Below are positions 36,872 to 45,940 of a DNA stretch of 48,748 nt, in pieces. Where the stretch lies: assembly GCA_947258715.1 (NCBI GenBank), contig CAMYJH010000025.1:1-48748 (forward strand), given 5' to 3'. How positions within the stretch are numbered: position 1 is the first letter of the stretch; the number at the start of each line of letters is the position of its first letter. The notes beneath the pieces are model-generated. The model was not told the origin of the DNA and searched no databases. It saw nothing but the letters and a program-made list of their open reading frames with translations. The stretch comes from an uncultured Gammaproteobacteria bacterium (GTDB lineage Bacteria; Pseudomonadota; Gammaproteobacteria; HK1). A program made the translations under genes and the position numbers.

Positions 36872-36911
36872 AGGTCTGCGCATCAAAAGGCTAAGCGAGG
36901 ATCTCGGAATA

Positions 36912-38132
36912 ATGGAAATCGCTCTCGGCGTGCTTCTCTTTACCCTGATCGTGGTTGCGCTCGTGTTCGTGATTCTTGGCGCCCGGTCGCGGCTGGTCGC
37001 CATCGGGAATGTCGACATCATCGTCAACGACGAAAAGACGATCAAGGCGCCGGTAGGCTCCAAGCTGCTCGGCGCGCTCGCCAACGCGAATCTTTTCGTC
37101 GCCTCTGCCTGCGGCGGCGGCGGCACTTGCGCCCAGTGCCGGGTGAGAGTGTTCGAGGGCGGAGGCGCTATCCTGCCCACCGAGGCCAGCCACGTCAGTA
37201 AGCGCGAGGCGGCGGAAGGCGATCGTCTCTCGTGCCAGGTTACGGTCAAGCAGCCGATGCGGATCCGGGTACCGGAAGAAGTCTTCGGTGTGCGCAAGTG
37301 GGAGTGCACCGTTCGCTCGAACCGCAATGTGGCCACCTTTATAAAGGAGTTGGTTCTGGAGCTGCCGGAGGGAGACGAGGTGCCTTTCCGGGCCGGCGGA
37401 TACATTCAGATCGAGTGCCCGCCGCACCACGTGAAGTTCTCAGATTTCAAGATTGAAGAGCGTTTCCGCGGCGACTGGGATCGCTTCAACCTCTGGAAGT
37501 ACGAATCGCGGGTAAAAGAACCGGTGCTTCGCGCCTATTCGATGGCGAACTATCCGCTCGAGAATGACATCATAATGCTCAACGTGCGCATCGCTACACC
37601 GCCACCGGGAGCGCCGGCCGAGATTCCGCCCGGCGCAATGTCATCGTACATTTTCAGCCTCAAGCCCGGAGACAAAACAACCATATCGGGCCCGTTCGGA
37701 GAATTTTTCGCCCGCGACACTGAAAACGAGATGGTCTTCGTCGGCGGCGGTGCCGGCATGGCGCCGATGCGATCGCACATCTTCGACCAGCTGGAACGAC
37801 TCAAAAGCAAGCGCAAGATGACCTTCTGGTACGGCGCGCGAAGCAGGCGGGAAATGTTTTACGTGGAGGATTTCGATCGCCTGGCGAAGGCCTACGACAA
37901 CTTCGAGTGGCACGTGGCGCTTTCGGATCCGCTGCCGGAAGACGAGTGGACCGGTTATACCGGCTTCATCCACAACGTATTGTTGGAACACTATCTAAAG
38001 GATCACCCGGCGCCGGAGGACTGCGAGTATTACATGTGCGGTCCGCCGATGATGAACGCGGCGGTAAACGACATGCTCGAAAATCTTGGCGTCGAGCGGG
38101 AAAATATTCTGCTGGACGATTTCGGAGGTTAA
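36912..38132 (+). CDS. nqrF: NQR subunit F (NADH-oxidising)
   Basis: 406 residues. One N-terminal helix ([20 protein letters not shown]), a [2Fe-2S] domain ([12 protein letters not shown] and LSCQV), an FAD-binding barrel (RAYSMANYP), and an NADH domain ([15 protein letters not shown] and [11 protein letters not shown]). It takes electrons from NADH and passes them to the intramembrane iron centre. A paralog of about the same length is at 26435-27655. Confidence 0.97.
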   Translation: MEIALGVLLFTLIVVALVFVILGARSRLVAIGNVDIIVNDEKTIKAPVGSKLLGALANANLFVASACGGGGTCAQCRVRVFEGGGAILPTEASHVSKREAAEGDRLSCQVTVKQPMRIRVPEEVFGVRKWECTVRSNRNVATFIKELVLELPEGDEVPFRAGGYIQIECPPHHVKFSDFKIEERFRGDWDRFNLWKYESRVKEPVLRAYSMANYPLENDIIMLNVRIATPPPGAPAEIPPGAMSSYIFSLKPGDKTTISGPFGEFFARDTENEMVFVGGGAGMAPMRSHIFDQLERLKSKRKMTFWYGARSRREMFYVEDFDRLAKAYDNFEWHVALSDPLPEDEWTGYTGFIHNVLLEHYLKDHPAPEDCEYYMCGPPMMNAAVNDMLENLGVERENILLDDFGG

Positions 38133-38161
38133 GTGCGGGTATGCTCTCGAGCGGGAGGCTT

Positions 38162-39217
38162 ATGATGAAGAGACGGATCTATCTCGCGGGAACGCTGGCG
38201 GTGGCGGCACGGATTGCGGTACCGGGGAGCGTGGCGGCGCTCGCTGGCTGCGGTGAATCGGGCAGGGGAAATGCGCTCACTCGATTTGCCGGTCCCACCA
38301 TGGGCACGGCCTATCGCGTGAGCATTGCGGAGCGACTCAGCGCCGAAGAAACAGATGCGCTTCGCTTCGGAGTCGAAGCCGCGCTTGGTCGGGTCAATAA
38401 GCTGATGTCCACCTATCGCCGGGGCTCCGAGGTTTCGCGATTCAATGCCTCCGGTGGCGGCGGGTGGATCGACGTTTCGCGGGATACCGCTACAGTCATA
38501 GCCGAGGCGAGGCGTGCCGCTTCGGTTTCTGGCGGCGGCTTCGACGTCACCGTGGGTCCGCTGGTTGATTTATGGGGCTTCGGTCCCGCCGATAGGAATG
38601 GTGTGCCCAGTGACGAGGCGATATCGGATGCCAGCGCGCACACCGGTCCGGAGGCTTTTCAATTCGATCCGGCCCGCGGGACAATCAGAAAAACTCGAAG
38701 CCAAGTCAGGCTGGACCTTTCCGGGGTCGCGAAAGGCCACGCAGTAGATCTGGTTGCTGCGTACCTGGAGGCCTTGGGTTTCGACCGCTACCTCATCGAC
38801 GTCGGCGGCGAGCTCAAGGCCCGCGGGCGTAAAGCCGACGGATCGCTCTGGAGGGTCGGCATCGAGCGGCCCGTTCCAGGTCAGCGCCTGGTGCAGCGCG
38901 TGGTGGCAGTGGACGGCGGCGCCATCGCTACCTCGGGTGATTACCGTAACTTTTTCGAACGCCATGGGCGCCGCTACTCGCACACCATTGACCCCCGCAC
39001 CGGCCGTCCCGTCCAGCATCAACTCGCCTCGGTTAGCGTGCTCTCCGATCGCGCCATGTCGGCGGACGCCTTGTCCACGGCGATGATGGTGCTGGGTCCC
39101 GAGGAGGGCTTCGCTCTGGCGGAGCGGATGCAACTGCCGGTGATGTTTCTTCTTCGTAGCGAAGACGGGATCGTTGAGCGCACGACCCCAAGCTTCAAGG
39201 ATAGAGTGGTCGCATGA
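38162..39217 (+). CDS. apbE: FAD:protein FMN transferase (ApbE)
   Basis: 351 residues, a lipoprotein-type precursor with signal and lipobox (LAGTLAVAAR...LAGC). Start at 38162 is chosen for the GGGAGG site 5 nt upstream. Family motifs: GPTMGTAYRVSI, LDLSGVAKGHAVDLVAAYLE, IDVGGELKARGRK, HTIDPRTGRPV and the Mg2+/FAD segment SADALSTAMMVLG. It covalently attaches FMN to threonines of NqrB and NqrC in the periplasm. Overlaps NqrM by 4 nt. Confidence 0.95.
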   Translation: MMKRRIYLAGTLAVAARIAVPGSVAALAGCGESGRGNALTRFAGPTMGTAYRVSIAERLSAEETDALRFGVEAALGRVNKLMSTYRRGSEVSRFNASGGGGWIDVSRDTATVIAEARRAASVSGGGFDVTVGPLVDLWGFGPADRNGVPSDEAISDASAHTGPEAFQFDPARGTIRKTRSQVRLDLSGVAKGHAVDLVAAYLEALGFDRYLIDVGGELKARGRKADGSLWRVGIERPVPGQRLVQRVVAVDGGAIATSGDYRNFFERHGRRYSHTIDPRTGRPVQHQLASVSVLSDRAMSADALSTAMMVLGPEEGFALAERMQLPVMFLLRSEDGIVERTTPSFKDRVVA

Positions 39218-39414
39218 GCACGCTGATCGCCAGCTTCATCGCTTTACTCCTCGCAGTCGCCGCGATGGCTGTGGGGGTGCTTTTCGGCCGGGCTCCGATT
39301 CGCGGCAGCTGCGGTGGTGTTGGCGCTGGAGGTTGTACGGTCTGCAGCGGCCGGTGCGAACGCCGCACCGCCGATAACGGTGACGACACCGCCGGGGAGA
39401 GAGACGCATGTTGA
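39214..39414 (+). CDS. nqrM: NqrM maturation protein
   Basis: 66 residues. One membrane helix followed by a cysteine-rich tail (Cys33, 41, 44 and 48 in SCGG...GGCTVCSGRC), the layout of NqrM/DUF539, needed to insert the iron centre of NqrD/E. Located at the end of the NQR operon, as is common. Confidence 0.9.
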   Translation: MSTLIASFIALLLAVAAMAVGVLFGRAPIRGSCGGVGAGGCTVCSGRCERRTADNGDDTAGERDAC

Positions 39415-39803
39415 AATCGGTCAAGATTCGCGACTACATGGCGGCAAATCTCGTCACCTTGTCACCAGACATGGAGATCCTTCGTGCGATCCATTTATTA
39501 GTGGAAAACCGTATTTCCGGTGCCCCGGTCGTGGACGAGCACGGTAACCTGGTGGGGATGCTTTCCGAGCAGGACTGCATGCGCGTTGCACTCAATGCGG
39601 GCTACCACGAGGAGTACGGTGGTCACGTGGATGAGTACATGAGCAATGACGTGCATACGGTGGAGGCTGACGCGAGTATTCTCGAGCTCGCCCAGCGGTT
39701 CATCGAAGGAGCCTACCGGCGTTTCCCGGTGGTGGAGGACGCCAGGCTGGTCGGGCAGATCAGCCGCCGGGACGTGCTGCGGGCGCTCGAGCAACTTTGG
39801 TGA
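39408..39803 (+). CDS. CBS-domain protein at end of NQR operon
   Basis: 131 residues, two CBS motifs (VKIRDYMAANLVTLSPDMEILRAIHLLVENRISGAPVVDEHGNLVGMLSEQDCM, then VDEYMSNDVHTVEADASILELAQRFIEGAYRRFPVVEDARLVGQISRRDVLRAL). CBS pairs bind adenosine nucleotides. The start overlaps nqrM by 7 nt, so the protein is made together with NQR and may adjust its output to energy state; that link is inference. Confidence 0.88.
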   Translation: MLKSVKIRDYMAANLVTLSPDMEILRAIHLLVENRISGAPVVDEHGNLVGMLSEQDCMRVALNAGYHEEYGGHVDEYMSNDVHTVEADASILELAQRFIEGAYRRFPVVEDARLVGQISRRDVLRALEQLW

Positions 39804-40021
39804 TCAGGCAGGGTGCCCACGCACGGTCGTTGACAAGCCATCTTGACTGACCATTGACTGGAAGCCATTTTTTCAGCGCCGAATTTTGAATCATTCTTTA
39901 CCATAGCTGCTCCCCTGAAAGCGCGCGCACTCCTGCAGCGGTCCACCTTTGCGAAGCAGCATTGACGCCGCCGCGCCGCTGGATACTCCAAATGACCAAG
40001 TCTCCATTGGAGGATTGATAG

Positions 40022-40588
40022 GTGCCATTTATAGAAACCTCGGTTGATCACCGCTTTCCCTGGTATGTGAGAATTTTTCTCTGGAACCAGCGTCGCCGGT
40101 ACGGGGCGGTTTTGGAACCGGCGCGGCTGTGGGGACGGACGCCGAAAGTTTTTGCGGCTCTGGCGCTCCTCTACGGGGCGCTGGATCGCCGCAGCTCGCC
40201 CATCGAGCCGGGTCTTCGTTCGCTCATTACCGTGCGTGTTTCGCAAATTAACTGGTGTCCTTTTTGTGTCGACATCAACTCGGCCACTTCCCTGAAGCGG
40301 GGAATCGACGAGTCCAAGCTGGCGAATCTTGCCGACTTTGTGAACAGTGATCTGTATACCGAGCGCGAAAAGGCCGCGCTGGCTTACGCGGAACAAATCA
40401 CTTTCTCCGATCGCGAGGTAACCAGCGAAGATATCGAGCGCCTGCGCGGCTACTTCGACGATGATGCAATCATCGAATTGACGGCACTGATTGCATTCCA
40501 GAATCTGTCCAGCAAGTTCAACGCCGCGTTGGGCGTCGAAGCTCAGGGGTTTTGCCTTCCACCGCGCCAGCCTGAAAGCGGCGGCTGA
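40022..40588 (+). CDS. Carboxymuconolactone decarboxylase/AhpD-fold protein
   Basis: 188 residues, helical AhpD-like fold. CxxC is present in NWCPFCVDINSATSLKRG, but the usual C-x2-C-x3-H reads with asparagine in place of histidine. So the proton relay typical of AhpD peroxidase partners is altered. GTG start is supported by GGAGG 8 nt upstream. Followed after 79 nt by a nitroreductase gene, so the two may form a redox pair. Confidence 0.85.
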   Translation: MPFIETSVDHRFPWYVRIFLWNQRRRYGAVLEPARLWGRTPKVFAALALLYGALDRRSSPIEPGLRSLITVRVSQINWCPFCVDINSATSLKRGIDESKLANLADFVNSDLYTEREKAALAYAEQITFSDREVTSEDIERLRGYFDDDAIIELTALIAFQNLSSKFNAALGVEAQGFCLPPRQPESGG

Positions 40589-40666
40589 TTTCGCTCGCGC
40601 ATCGCGAACAGGCATGGATTTCTTGGAACCTTAGCCGAATATTTCAATTCCCCCAAAACTACAGCA

Positions 40667-41359
40667 ATGAACAAATCAGGGAACCTGAGCGTAGACGACG
40701 CCATTACCAGCCGGCAAAGCTGCAGGCGGTTTCTCGATCGGCCGGTATCGAAGGCACAGCTGCATCACTTGCTGCAGGTGGCGCGTTTTGCGCCAAGTGG
40801 AAGCAACGTGCAGCCGTGGAAAGTTTACGCTGTTGGAGGAGAAAAGAAGGAGGCGCTGTGCAAGGAGATCCTCGAGGACTATCACGCCAGCGGCGAGCGC
40901 CAGGACCGAGAGTACGAATACTATCCTACCGATTGGTTCGAACCATACCTCGCACGGCGCCGTGCCTGCGGTTGGGGGCTGTACGGATCTGTGGGAATCA
41001 CCCGGGAGCAAAAGGATCGCATGAATCAGCAGCGCGGGCGCAATTATATTTTCTTTGGTGCGCCCGTGGGGCTAATCTTCACTATCAATCGCCGCTTGAA
41101 CAAGGGAAGCTGGATGGATATCGGTATGTTCCTGCAAAGCGTCATGGTGGCCGCGCGAGGTCAGGATCTTCACACCTGCGCCCAGGCCTCGTTCGCAAAT
41201 TATCCCGGCATCGTGCGAAAACACCTGGGAATCCCCGAGGACGAGATTGTCGTTTGCGGTATGGCAGTAGGCTACGGGGACATGAGCGCGCCCGAAAACA
41301 TCTGGAGAACGGAGCGAGCGCCAGTGGAAGACTTTACCCGATGGTTGGGCTTTGATTGA
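40667..41359 (+). CDS. Nitroreductase family flavoprotein
   Basis: 230 residues. N-terminal SRQSCRRFLDRPVSKAQLHHLLQVARFAPSGSNVQPWKVY is the FMN-binding signature of the nitroreductase family, and AQASFANYPGIVRKHLGIPEDEIVVCGMAVGYGD the C-terminal one. NAD(P)H-dependent reduction of nitroaromatics, quinones or similar acceptors is likely, but the substrate is open. Independent gene downstream of the CMD-family protein. Confidence 0.9.
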   Translation: MNKSGNLSVDDAITSRQSCRRFLDRPVSKAQLHHLLQVARFAPSGSNVQPWKVYAVGGEKKEALCKEILEDYHASGERQDREYEYYPTDWFEPYLARRRACGWGLYGSVGITREQKDRMNQQRGRNYIFFGAPVGLIFTINRRLNKGSWMDIGMFLQSVMVAARGQDLHTCAQASFANYPGIVRKHLGIPEDEIVVCGMAVGYGDMSAPENIWRTERAPVEDFTRWLGFD

Positions 41360-41430
41360 GCAGCAGGACCTTCTGTTTAGATGCATAAACCAAGCAGCTT
41401 TTTTTGCCGCTAGATCTGATCGTGAACCGC

Positions 41431-42726
41431 CTAGGCAATTGTCTGCTTGCCCCATGATGAACTGCTTAGCCACTTTTTGAGATCTTCGAAAGGCATCGGC
41501 CTGGCGATGTAAAACCCCTGGGCGAAATTGCAACCCATTTCGGCGAGCTGATCCAGGCTTTCCTGGTTCTCGATGCCTTCGGCAACCACCGCCAGATCGA
41601 AGTTGTGGGCAAGATCGATTACGGATTTGACAATTTTGGCGTCGCCCTCGTCTTGCATCATATTAAGAACAAAGGACTTGTCGATCTTGAGCTCGTTGAC
41701 CGGGAGTCGCTTAAGGTACGAAAGCGAGGAATAACCGGTTCCGAAATCGTCGATGGATATGTTTATGCCCTCGGAGCGCAAGCTCGTCAGGATCTTCAGA
41801 GACTTCCTCGGGTCCTCCATCATCGCACTCTCGGTAATCTCCAGTGTCAACTGACCGGGCTCGTTTCCCCAGATGCCGAGCGCACGTTTTATCAGCTCGC
41901 ACACTTCGGGGTCGTTCAACACCGCGGCTGAGAGGTTGATTGCGACAGAAAATTCCCGCGACCAGCCCTGGAGCTCCCGGCTCTGACGCAGTGCCACATT
42001 AACCGTAAGCAGGGTCAGGGGGAGTATAAGTCCCGACCGTTCGGCGATTTCGATGAACACGTCCGGACGCACGGCGCCATGGGCTTTACTCTTCCAGCGT
42101 GCAAGCGATTCGACACCGGAAACTTGTTGGCTCTTTAGATTAATCTTGGGTTGGTAGTGGAGCTCGATGTCGCCGTTATCTATGGCCTTTTCGAGCTCCG
42201 TTTCCAGCGAAAGCACCGACAGCGTCTTAGTGATTTGCTTCTTCGAGTAGACTGCAAATGCCTTCGCCAGCGACTTTGCGCTGCTCATGGCCGTTTCGGC
42301 GCAATAAATCAGCCTTTGCGGGTCCTGTGCGTGCTCTGGATAGACGGCGAGGCCCGCGGTGACGTTCAGTTTGAGCGAATGGCCGTTGACGTCCACGGAT
42401 TGCTTTGCAGCCTGGCTAATCTTCTTGATTGCAAGCTCGGCCTGGCCGGCTCCAACAAGGGACGGAACCAGCACGACAAACTTGGCCCCGGTGGTGCGGA
42501 AAGCCAGGTCCGAAGGACGCAGACACTCCATCAGCCTGTTGGAGAACTCGTCAAGAACCAGGTCGCCAACTTCATTCCCGAGCTCACCGTTGATGGTGCC
42601 AAGGCCTCTCAACTTCAACAGAATCAGCGCGAAGAGTTCGGCGCCGTGCCCGGAGCGCGCGATGCACTCGTCCAGCTCGTCGAGTAGACGTGCTCTGTCG
42701 GGAAGGGATTGGAGTTTTCCGGGCAT
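41431..42726 (-). CDS. Degenerate GGDEF-EAL protein (c-di-GMP phosphodiesterase)
   Basis: 431 residues. The N-terminal half is a GGDEF-type fold whose active-site loop reads RTTGAKF, so it cannot act as a cyclase. The C-terminal half is an EAL domain: ESLARW (E206-S207-L208, alanine changed to serine), conserved ITESAMM, DDFGTGYSSLSYLKRLPVNELKIDKSF. Metal-binding residues are retained, so hydrolysis of c-di-GMP is plausible. No membrane helix or sensory domain. It neighbours an HD-GYP gene with 38 nt between them, in the same direction. Confidence 0.88.
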   Translation of the reverse strand: MPGKLQSLPDRARLLDELDECIARSGHGAELFALILLKLRGLGTINGELGNEVGDLVLDEFSNRLMECLRPSDLAFRTTGAKFVVLVPSLVGAGQAELAIKKISQAAKQSVDVNGHSLKLNVTAGLAVYPEHAQDPQRLIYCAETAMSSAKSLAKAFAVYSKKQITKTLSVLSLETELEKAIDNGDIELHYQPKINLKSQQVSGVESLARWKSKAHGAVRPDVFIEIAERSGLILPLTLLTVNVALRQSRELQGWSREFSVAINLSAAVLNDPEVCELIKRALGIWGNEPGQLTLEITESAMMEDPRKSLKILTSLRSEGINISIDDFGTGYSSLSYLKRLPVNELKIDKSFVLNMMQDEGDAKIVKSVIDLAHNFDLAVVAEGIENQESLDQLAEMGCNFAQGFYIARPMPFEDLKKWLSSSSWGKQTIA

Positions 42727-42764
42727 GAACGAATCCAGAAAGGTTCGCCTAACCGCCGATGCGA

Positions 42765-43985
42765 TTAAAGGTAAAACTCTCTTGGCACGATACCGTAAGT
42801 ACCTGGCTCGAGAACGTTGATGATTTCCAGCGGATTGTCGCTGGAGTCGTGGGTTTCATTGAGAAGATCGAGCATCGGCGCGAAGTCGTATTTGTTTTTT
42901 CTCGCATCGAGAATCAGCATGATCTTCGGCCTCAAACGACGCAAGCGGTTCTGGGAAACCACAATGCCTACTTGACCGGTATTCAGCTCAACGATGCTGC
43001 CGGTGGGGTAGGTGCCCAGCGTCTGAATAAACTGTTCCACCAGCTCGCTTTGGAACGCTGACCCGCGCCAGTCGTAAAGTCTGCGCACGGCTTCGTTGGC
43101 CGAGATCGGCCGGCGGTGCGGGCGGTCGCTCGTAATGGCGTCGTAGCAGTCGACAATCGCCGCCATTCGACCGGAGACCGGAATCTCTCGTCCCTTCAGG
43201 CCCCGCGGGTAGCCGCTGCCGTCAAAGCGCTCATGATGGGTAGCGGCCGTCGCGATAGCCGTCTTAGAAAGGCCCCCGCTCTTTTGCATGATGCGAACAC
43301 TGTATCCGACGTGTTTCTTAACCAGTTCGAACTCCTTGTCAGTCAGTTTTCCGGGCTTGTTCAGCAGTTCCAGAGGCACCTGCATCTTCCCGACGTCGGA
43401 CAGCAGCGCGCCAATCCCGAGATCTTCCAGCTCGGTTCGCGACAGACCCATGTAGCGGCCAAACGCGATCGCCAGGGCGCTGGAATCCATGCAGTGTGAA
43501 TAGGTGTATGAATCCTTGTCCTTGAGCATTCGCATCCACAAGAAAGCGTTTGGATTCCTGAGGATGCTTTCGGTCATGCTGGAGACCACGTCCTTGGTAC
43601 GCTCGGTATCGAGCTTCTTGTCTTCTCGGACGTTACTCATGATCTCGTCAACCGCTGAGCAGACTTCCTTTCGAAGCGATTTGGCGATCGTGACTTCTTC
43701 TTCAACGGTGGTTTGGCTGCGGTACTCCTTCGCCGGTCGCGGCAGATCGGAAACGGTTTGGCGCCACGGGTTGTTCCCGTTCAAAGAATCCTTGGGGCTG
43801 AGCTTGAGTTCCGGTACCTCGGTCTCGATATAGACGAATTCGCAGTATTCCATCAAGGCGCTAATGTCCTCGTCGTTCATGACGTAGAAGCCCTGCAGCA
43901 GGAACGGCGTCTCCAGCCAGGGCCGGTCGAGCCGGCAGACAAACATGCCCTGTGTCACCTCACCGGCGGCAATCTTCTTTTCCAT
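42765..43985 (-). CDS. HD-GYP-domain protein with altered HD motif
   Basis: 406 residues. The N-terminal ~120 residues form a DUF3391-like region. The C-terminal part is an HD-GYP domain: H164, GALLSDVGK (residues 192-200), H225, HHERFDGSGYP (250-260) and VDCYDAITSDRPHRRP. The usual HD is SD here (S196-D197), so one metal ligand is missing. Others (H225, H250, H251, D279) are kept. It may be a weak or differently metallated phosphodiesterase, or a ligand-binding protein. Adjacent to the EAL gene; together they suggest c-di-GMP signalling. Confidence 0.88.
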   Translation of the reverse strand: MEKKIAAGEVTQGMFVCRLDRPWLETPFLLQGFYVMNDEDISALMEYCEFVYIETEVPELKLSPKDSLNGNNPWRQTVSDLPRPAKEYRSQTTVEEEVTIAKSLRKEVCSAVDEIMSNVREDKKLDTERTKDVVSSMTESILRNPNAFLWMRMLKDKDSYTYSHCMDSSALAIAFGRYMGLSRTELEDLGIGALLSDVGKMQVPLELLNKPGKLTDKEFELVKKHVGYSVRIMQKSGGLSKTAIATAATHHERFDGSGYPRGLKGREIPVSGRMAAIVDCYDAITSDRPHRRPISANEAVRRLYDWRGSAFQSELVEQFIQTLGTYPTGSIVELNTGQVGIVVSQNRLRRLRPKIMLILDARKNKYDFAPMLDLLNETHDSSDNPLEIINVLEPGTYGIVPREFYL

Positions 43986-44332
43986 CGAGAGAGAATCCTG
44001 GCTGCGATCGGGTCAAACGCTGATGGTCCACGACCTCGCGGGTGCAGCGGTTTCGCGAGACGAGGCGGGCCGAATCGGCCTGGACATTATTTCGGTCGCC
44101 GGGGTGAAATCTTTAATCGCGCCCGGTTTGGGAGCCGGGAAACGGCCCGATGGGCTCCCGGGGGCGGGATCAACGGAAAATCAACGCATTAGGGAGGTCT
44201 TGCCGGTCCGAAACTTCAGTTGGCGGCGCTGGAGTGGCGTTTCCCGCGAGGGCATCATTTCCATCGCCACCGTTTGAGTCGGGTCGGTTGCATGCATTCG
44301 CGATCGACTAAAGTCGAGTGAATCCGCATTAG

Positions 44333-44493
44333 CAGGATGGTGAAAAAGCGCATCCATGCTCTTTTTCACCGCGCTGCGCCGAAAATGCGATTTCCGGCTT
44401 GCTTCATTTGCAACGACTTGTAGTCGTCGAAAATGGCGGCACGTCCATGTGCCGCACACAGGCTGGGGAAAAACTGGGTTTTTCACCAACCTG
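44333..44493 (-). mobile_element. MITE-like element A, copy 2 (161 bp, inverted)
   Basis: Inverted copy of the element at 9148-9308, about 97% identical, same length. Ends CAGGATGGTGAAAAA and (reverse complement) CAGGTTGGTGAAAAA, flanked by TTAG at 44329-44332 and 44494-44497, the same 4-bp flank as copy 1 (CTAA read on the other strand). Non-coding; any reading frame through it is incidental. Confidence 0.8.
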
Positions 44494-44497
44494 TTAG

Positions 44498-44724
44498 TGA
44501 GTCATGTTGCAGCGTGCACCTGCGTCACGGTGCGCTAGGATCTTTTGAGTCTCTCTCAGTTCGAACTCCCATCCGGCGATAGATTACCGCCGGATCTTTA
44601 TTTCGTTGACGTCGGTCCTCGGAAAATGGCTTCCACTACAGATGGCCCATAACGTGGTCTGACAGAATCTCTAAAAATCCTTTTCTGGCGAACGATCGCC
44701 GATGGGTGATTTGCTGAACGTCTA
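44498..44724. other. Gene-free spacer with a weak hairpin
   Basis: Between the MITE and the permease gene no coding frame is supported. ATCCGGCG (44571-44578) and CGCCGGAT (44588-44595) form an 8-bp stem followed by CTTTATTT, a possible rightward terminator with nothing known to be transcribed into it. The 347 nt before the MITE (43986-44332) likewise hold nothing I can support. Confidence 0.35.
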
Positions 44725-45924
44725 TCATTCTGCACGAAGCGCTTCAAGAGGCTGAAGCGCCGCCGCATTGCGAGCAGGGACAATTCCGGCGGCGAGGCCG
44801 ATCGCCACGGCGAGCCCTTCGGCAAGCAGCAGGTACTCGGTCGAAGGGTGCACGGGTAGGGCGGGCACGGCGAATACGAGCACCACCGCCAGTCCGAACC
44901 CCAGCGCCAGGCCGGCAACCCCGCCGGCCGCCGCTAGCAGCAGCGATTCATAGAGAAACAACCTCAGCACCTGCCCGCGGGTGGCGCCGATGGCGCGAAG
45001 CAGTCCAATTTCCGCGGTACGTTCGCTCACCGCGATGGTCATGATGGTGAGAATGCCGACTCCGCCGACGAACAATGAGATTCCGCCGAGCGCCGCGACC
45101 GCGAAAGTAAGCACGTCGAGTACCGATCCCAGCACGTCGAGCATCTGCTGCTGGGTGATGATGGTGAAATCTTCGCTGCCATGACGGGAAAGCATGAGCC
45201 GCCGCGTGGATTCCTTCACCGTTTCCACCGACACCCCCGCGCGGTAGAGCAAATCGATCTCCATCAGGCTTTCGCGGTCGAAGAGCTCGAGCGCCTTGGC
45301 CGCCGGAACGTAAACCGCGTCGTCCAGATCGAATCCCAAGAACTGTCCCTTGGACTCCATGACACCGACAATGCGGTAGCGGTCGCCCCCGACGCGCAGA
45401 CGCTGCCCGAGCGGATTACGGTCACCGAATAGCTCCTCTCGAACTTTGCTCCCGAGCACAACGTAGCCGCGCGGTGAGCGCTCGTCGTCTCGGGGAAGGA
45501 AACGGCCGGTGGCGACCCGCATGCTCCAGACTTTCGGCATCCGGGACCCCACCCCGAGCACCATGCTGCGGCGCGACCGTCCGGCGCCTTCGACCTCGGC
45601 GTTTCCCTGTAGCACCGGCACCGTGGCAATGACCCCATCGACCCGCTCGAGCGCTGCGGCGTCGTCCAGGGACAGCGGGCGAACATTGCTGACAGCCGCC
45701 GTCGAGATGCCGAAAGTCTCCGTCTTCCCGGGCACGATGGCGATAAGATTGGTGCCGAACTGGGTGAATTCATTCAGCACGTAGCGATGCACGCCGGCGC
45801 CGATGGAGGTAAGCAATACAACTGCGGCAATGCCGACCGCAATGCCGAGTGCGGTCAGGCCCGAGCGCAGTCCACTGGATCGCACGGCCCCAGTCGCCAG
45901 GTTCAGTCCATCTTGAAAACGCAT
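44725..45924 (-). CDS. ABC transporter permease (MacB/FtsX-type), downstream copy
   Basis: 399 residues. MacB-like topology: one N-terminal helix (SGLTALGIAVGIAAVVLLTSIG), a large periplasmic domain (~residues 45-270) and three C-terminal helices (VAALGGISLFVGGVGILTIM, LFLYESLLLAAAGGVAGLALG, LAEGLAVAIGLAAGIVPA). Lies 16 nt after the other permease. Likely forms a heterodimer with it, together with the ATPase and adaptor. Confidence 0.9.
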   Translation of the reverse strand: MRFQDGLNLATGAVRSSGLRSGLTALGIAVGIAAVVLLTSIGAGVHRYVLNEFTQFGTNLIAIVPGKTETFGISTAAVSNVRPLSLDDAAALERVDGVIATVPVLQGNAEVEGAGRSRRSMVLGVGSRMPKVWSMRVATGRFLPRDDERSPRGYVVLGSKVREELFGDRNPLGQRLRVGGDRYRIVGVMESKGQFLGFDLDDAVYVPAAKALELFDRESLMEIDLLYRAGVSVETVKESTRRLMLSRHGSEDFTIITQQQMLDVLGSVLDVLTFAVAALGGISLFVGGVGILTIMTIAVSERTAEIGLLRAIGATRGQVLRLFLYESLLLAAAGGVAGLALGFGLAVVLVFAVPALPVHPSTEYLLLAEGLAVAIGLAAGIVPARNAAALQPLEALRAE

Positions 45925-45940
45925 CCTGTCGAACTCTGAG

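Noticed and set aside
44571..44595. Terminator for the convergent region before the permease gene
   Set aside because: The stem is short, the T-run poor and no rightward transcript is known to reach it; noted only as a weak hairpin.
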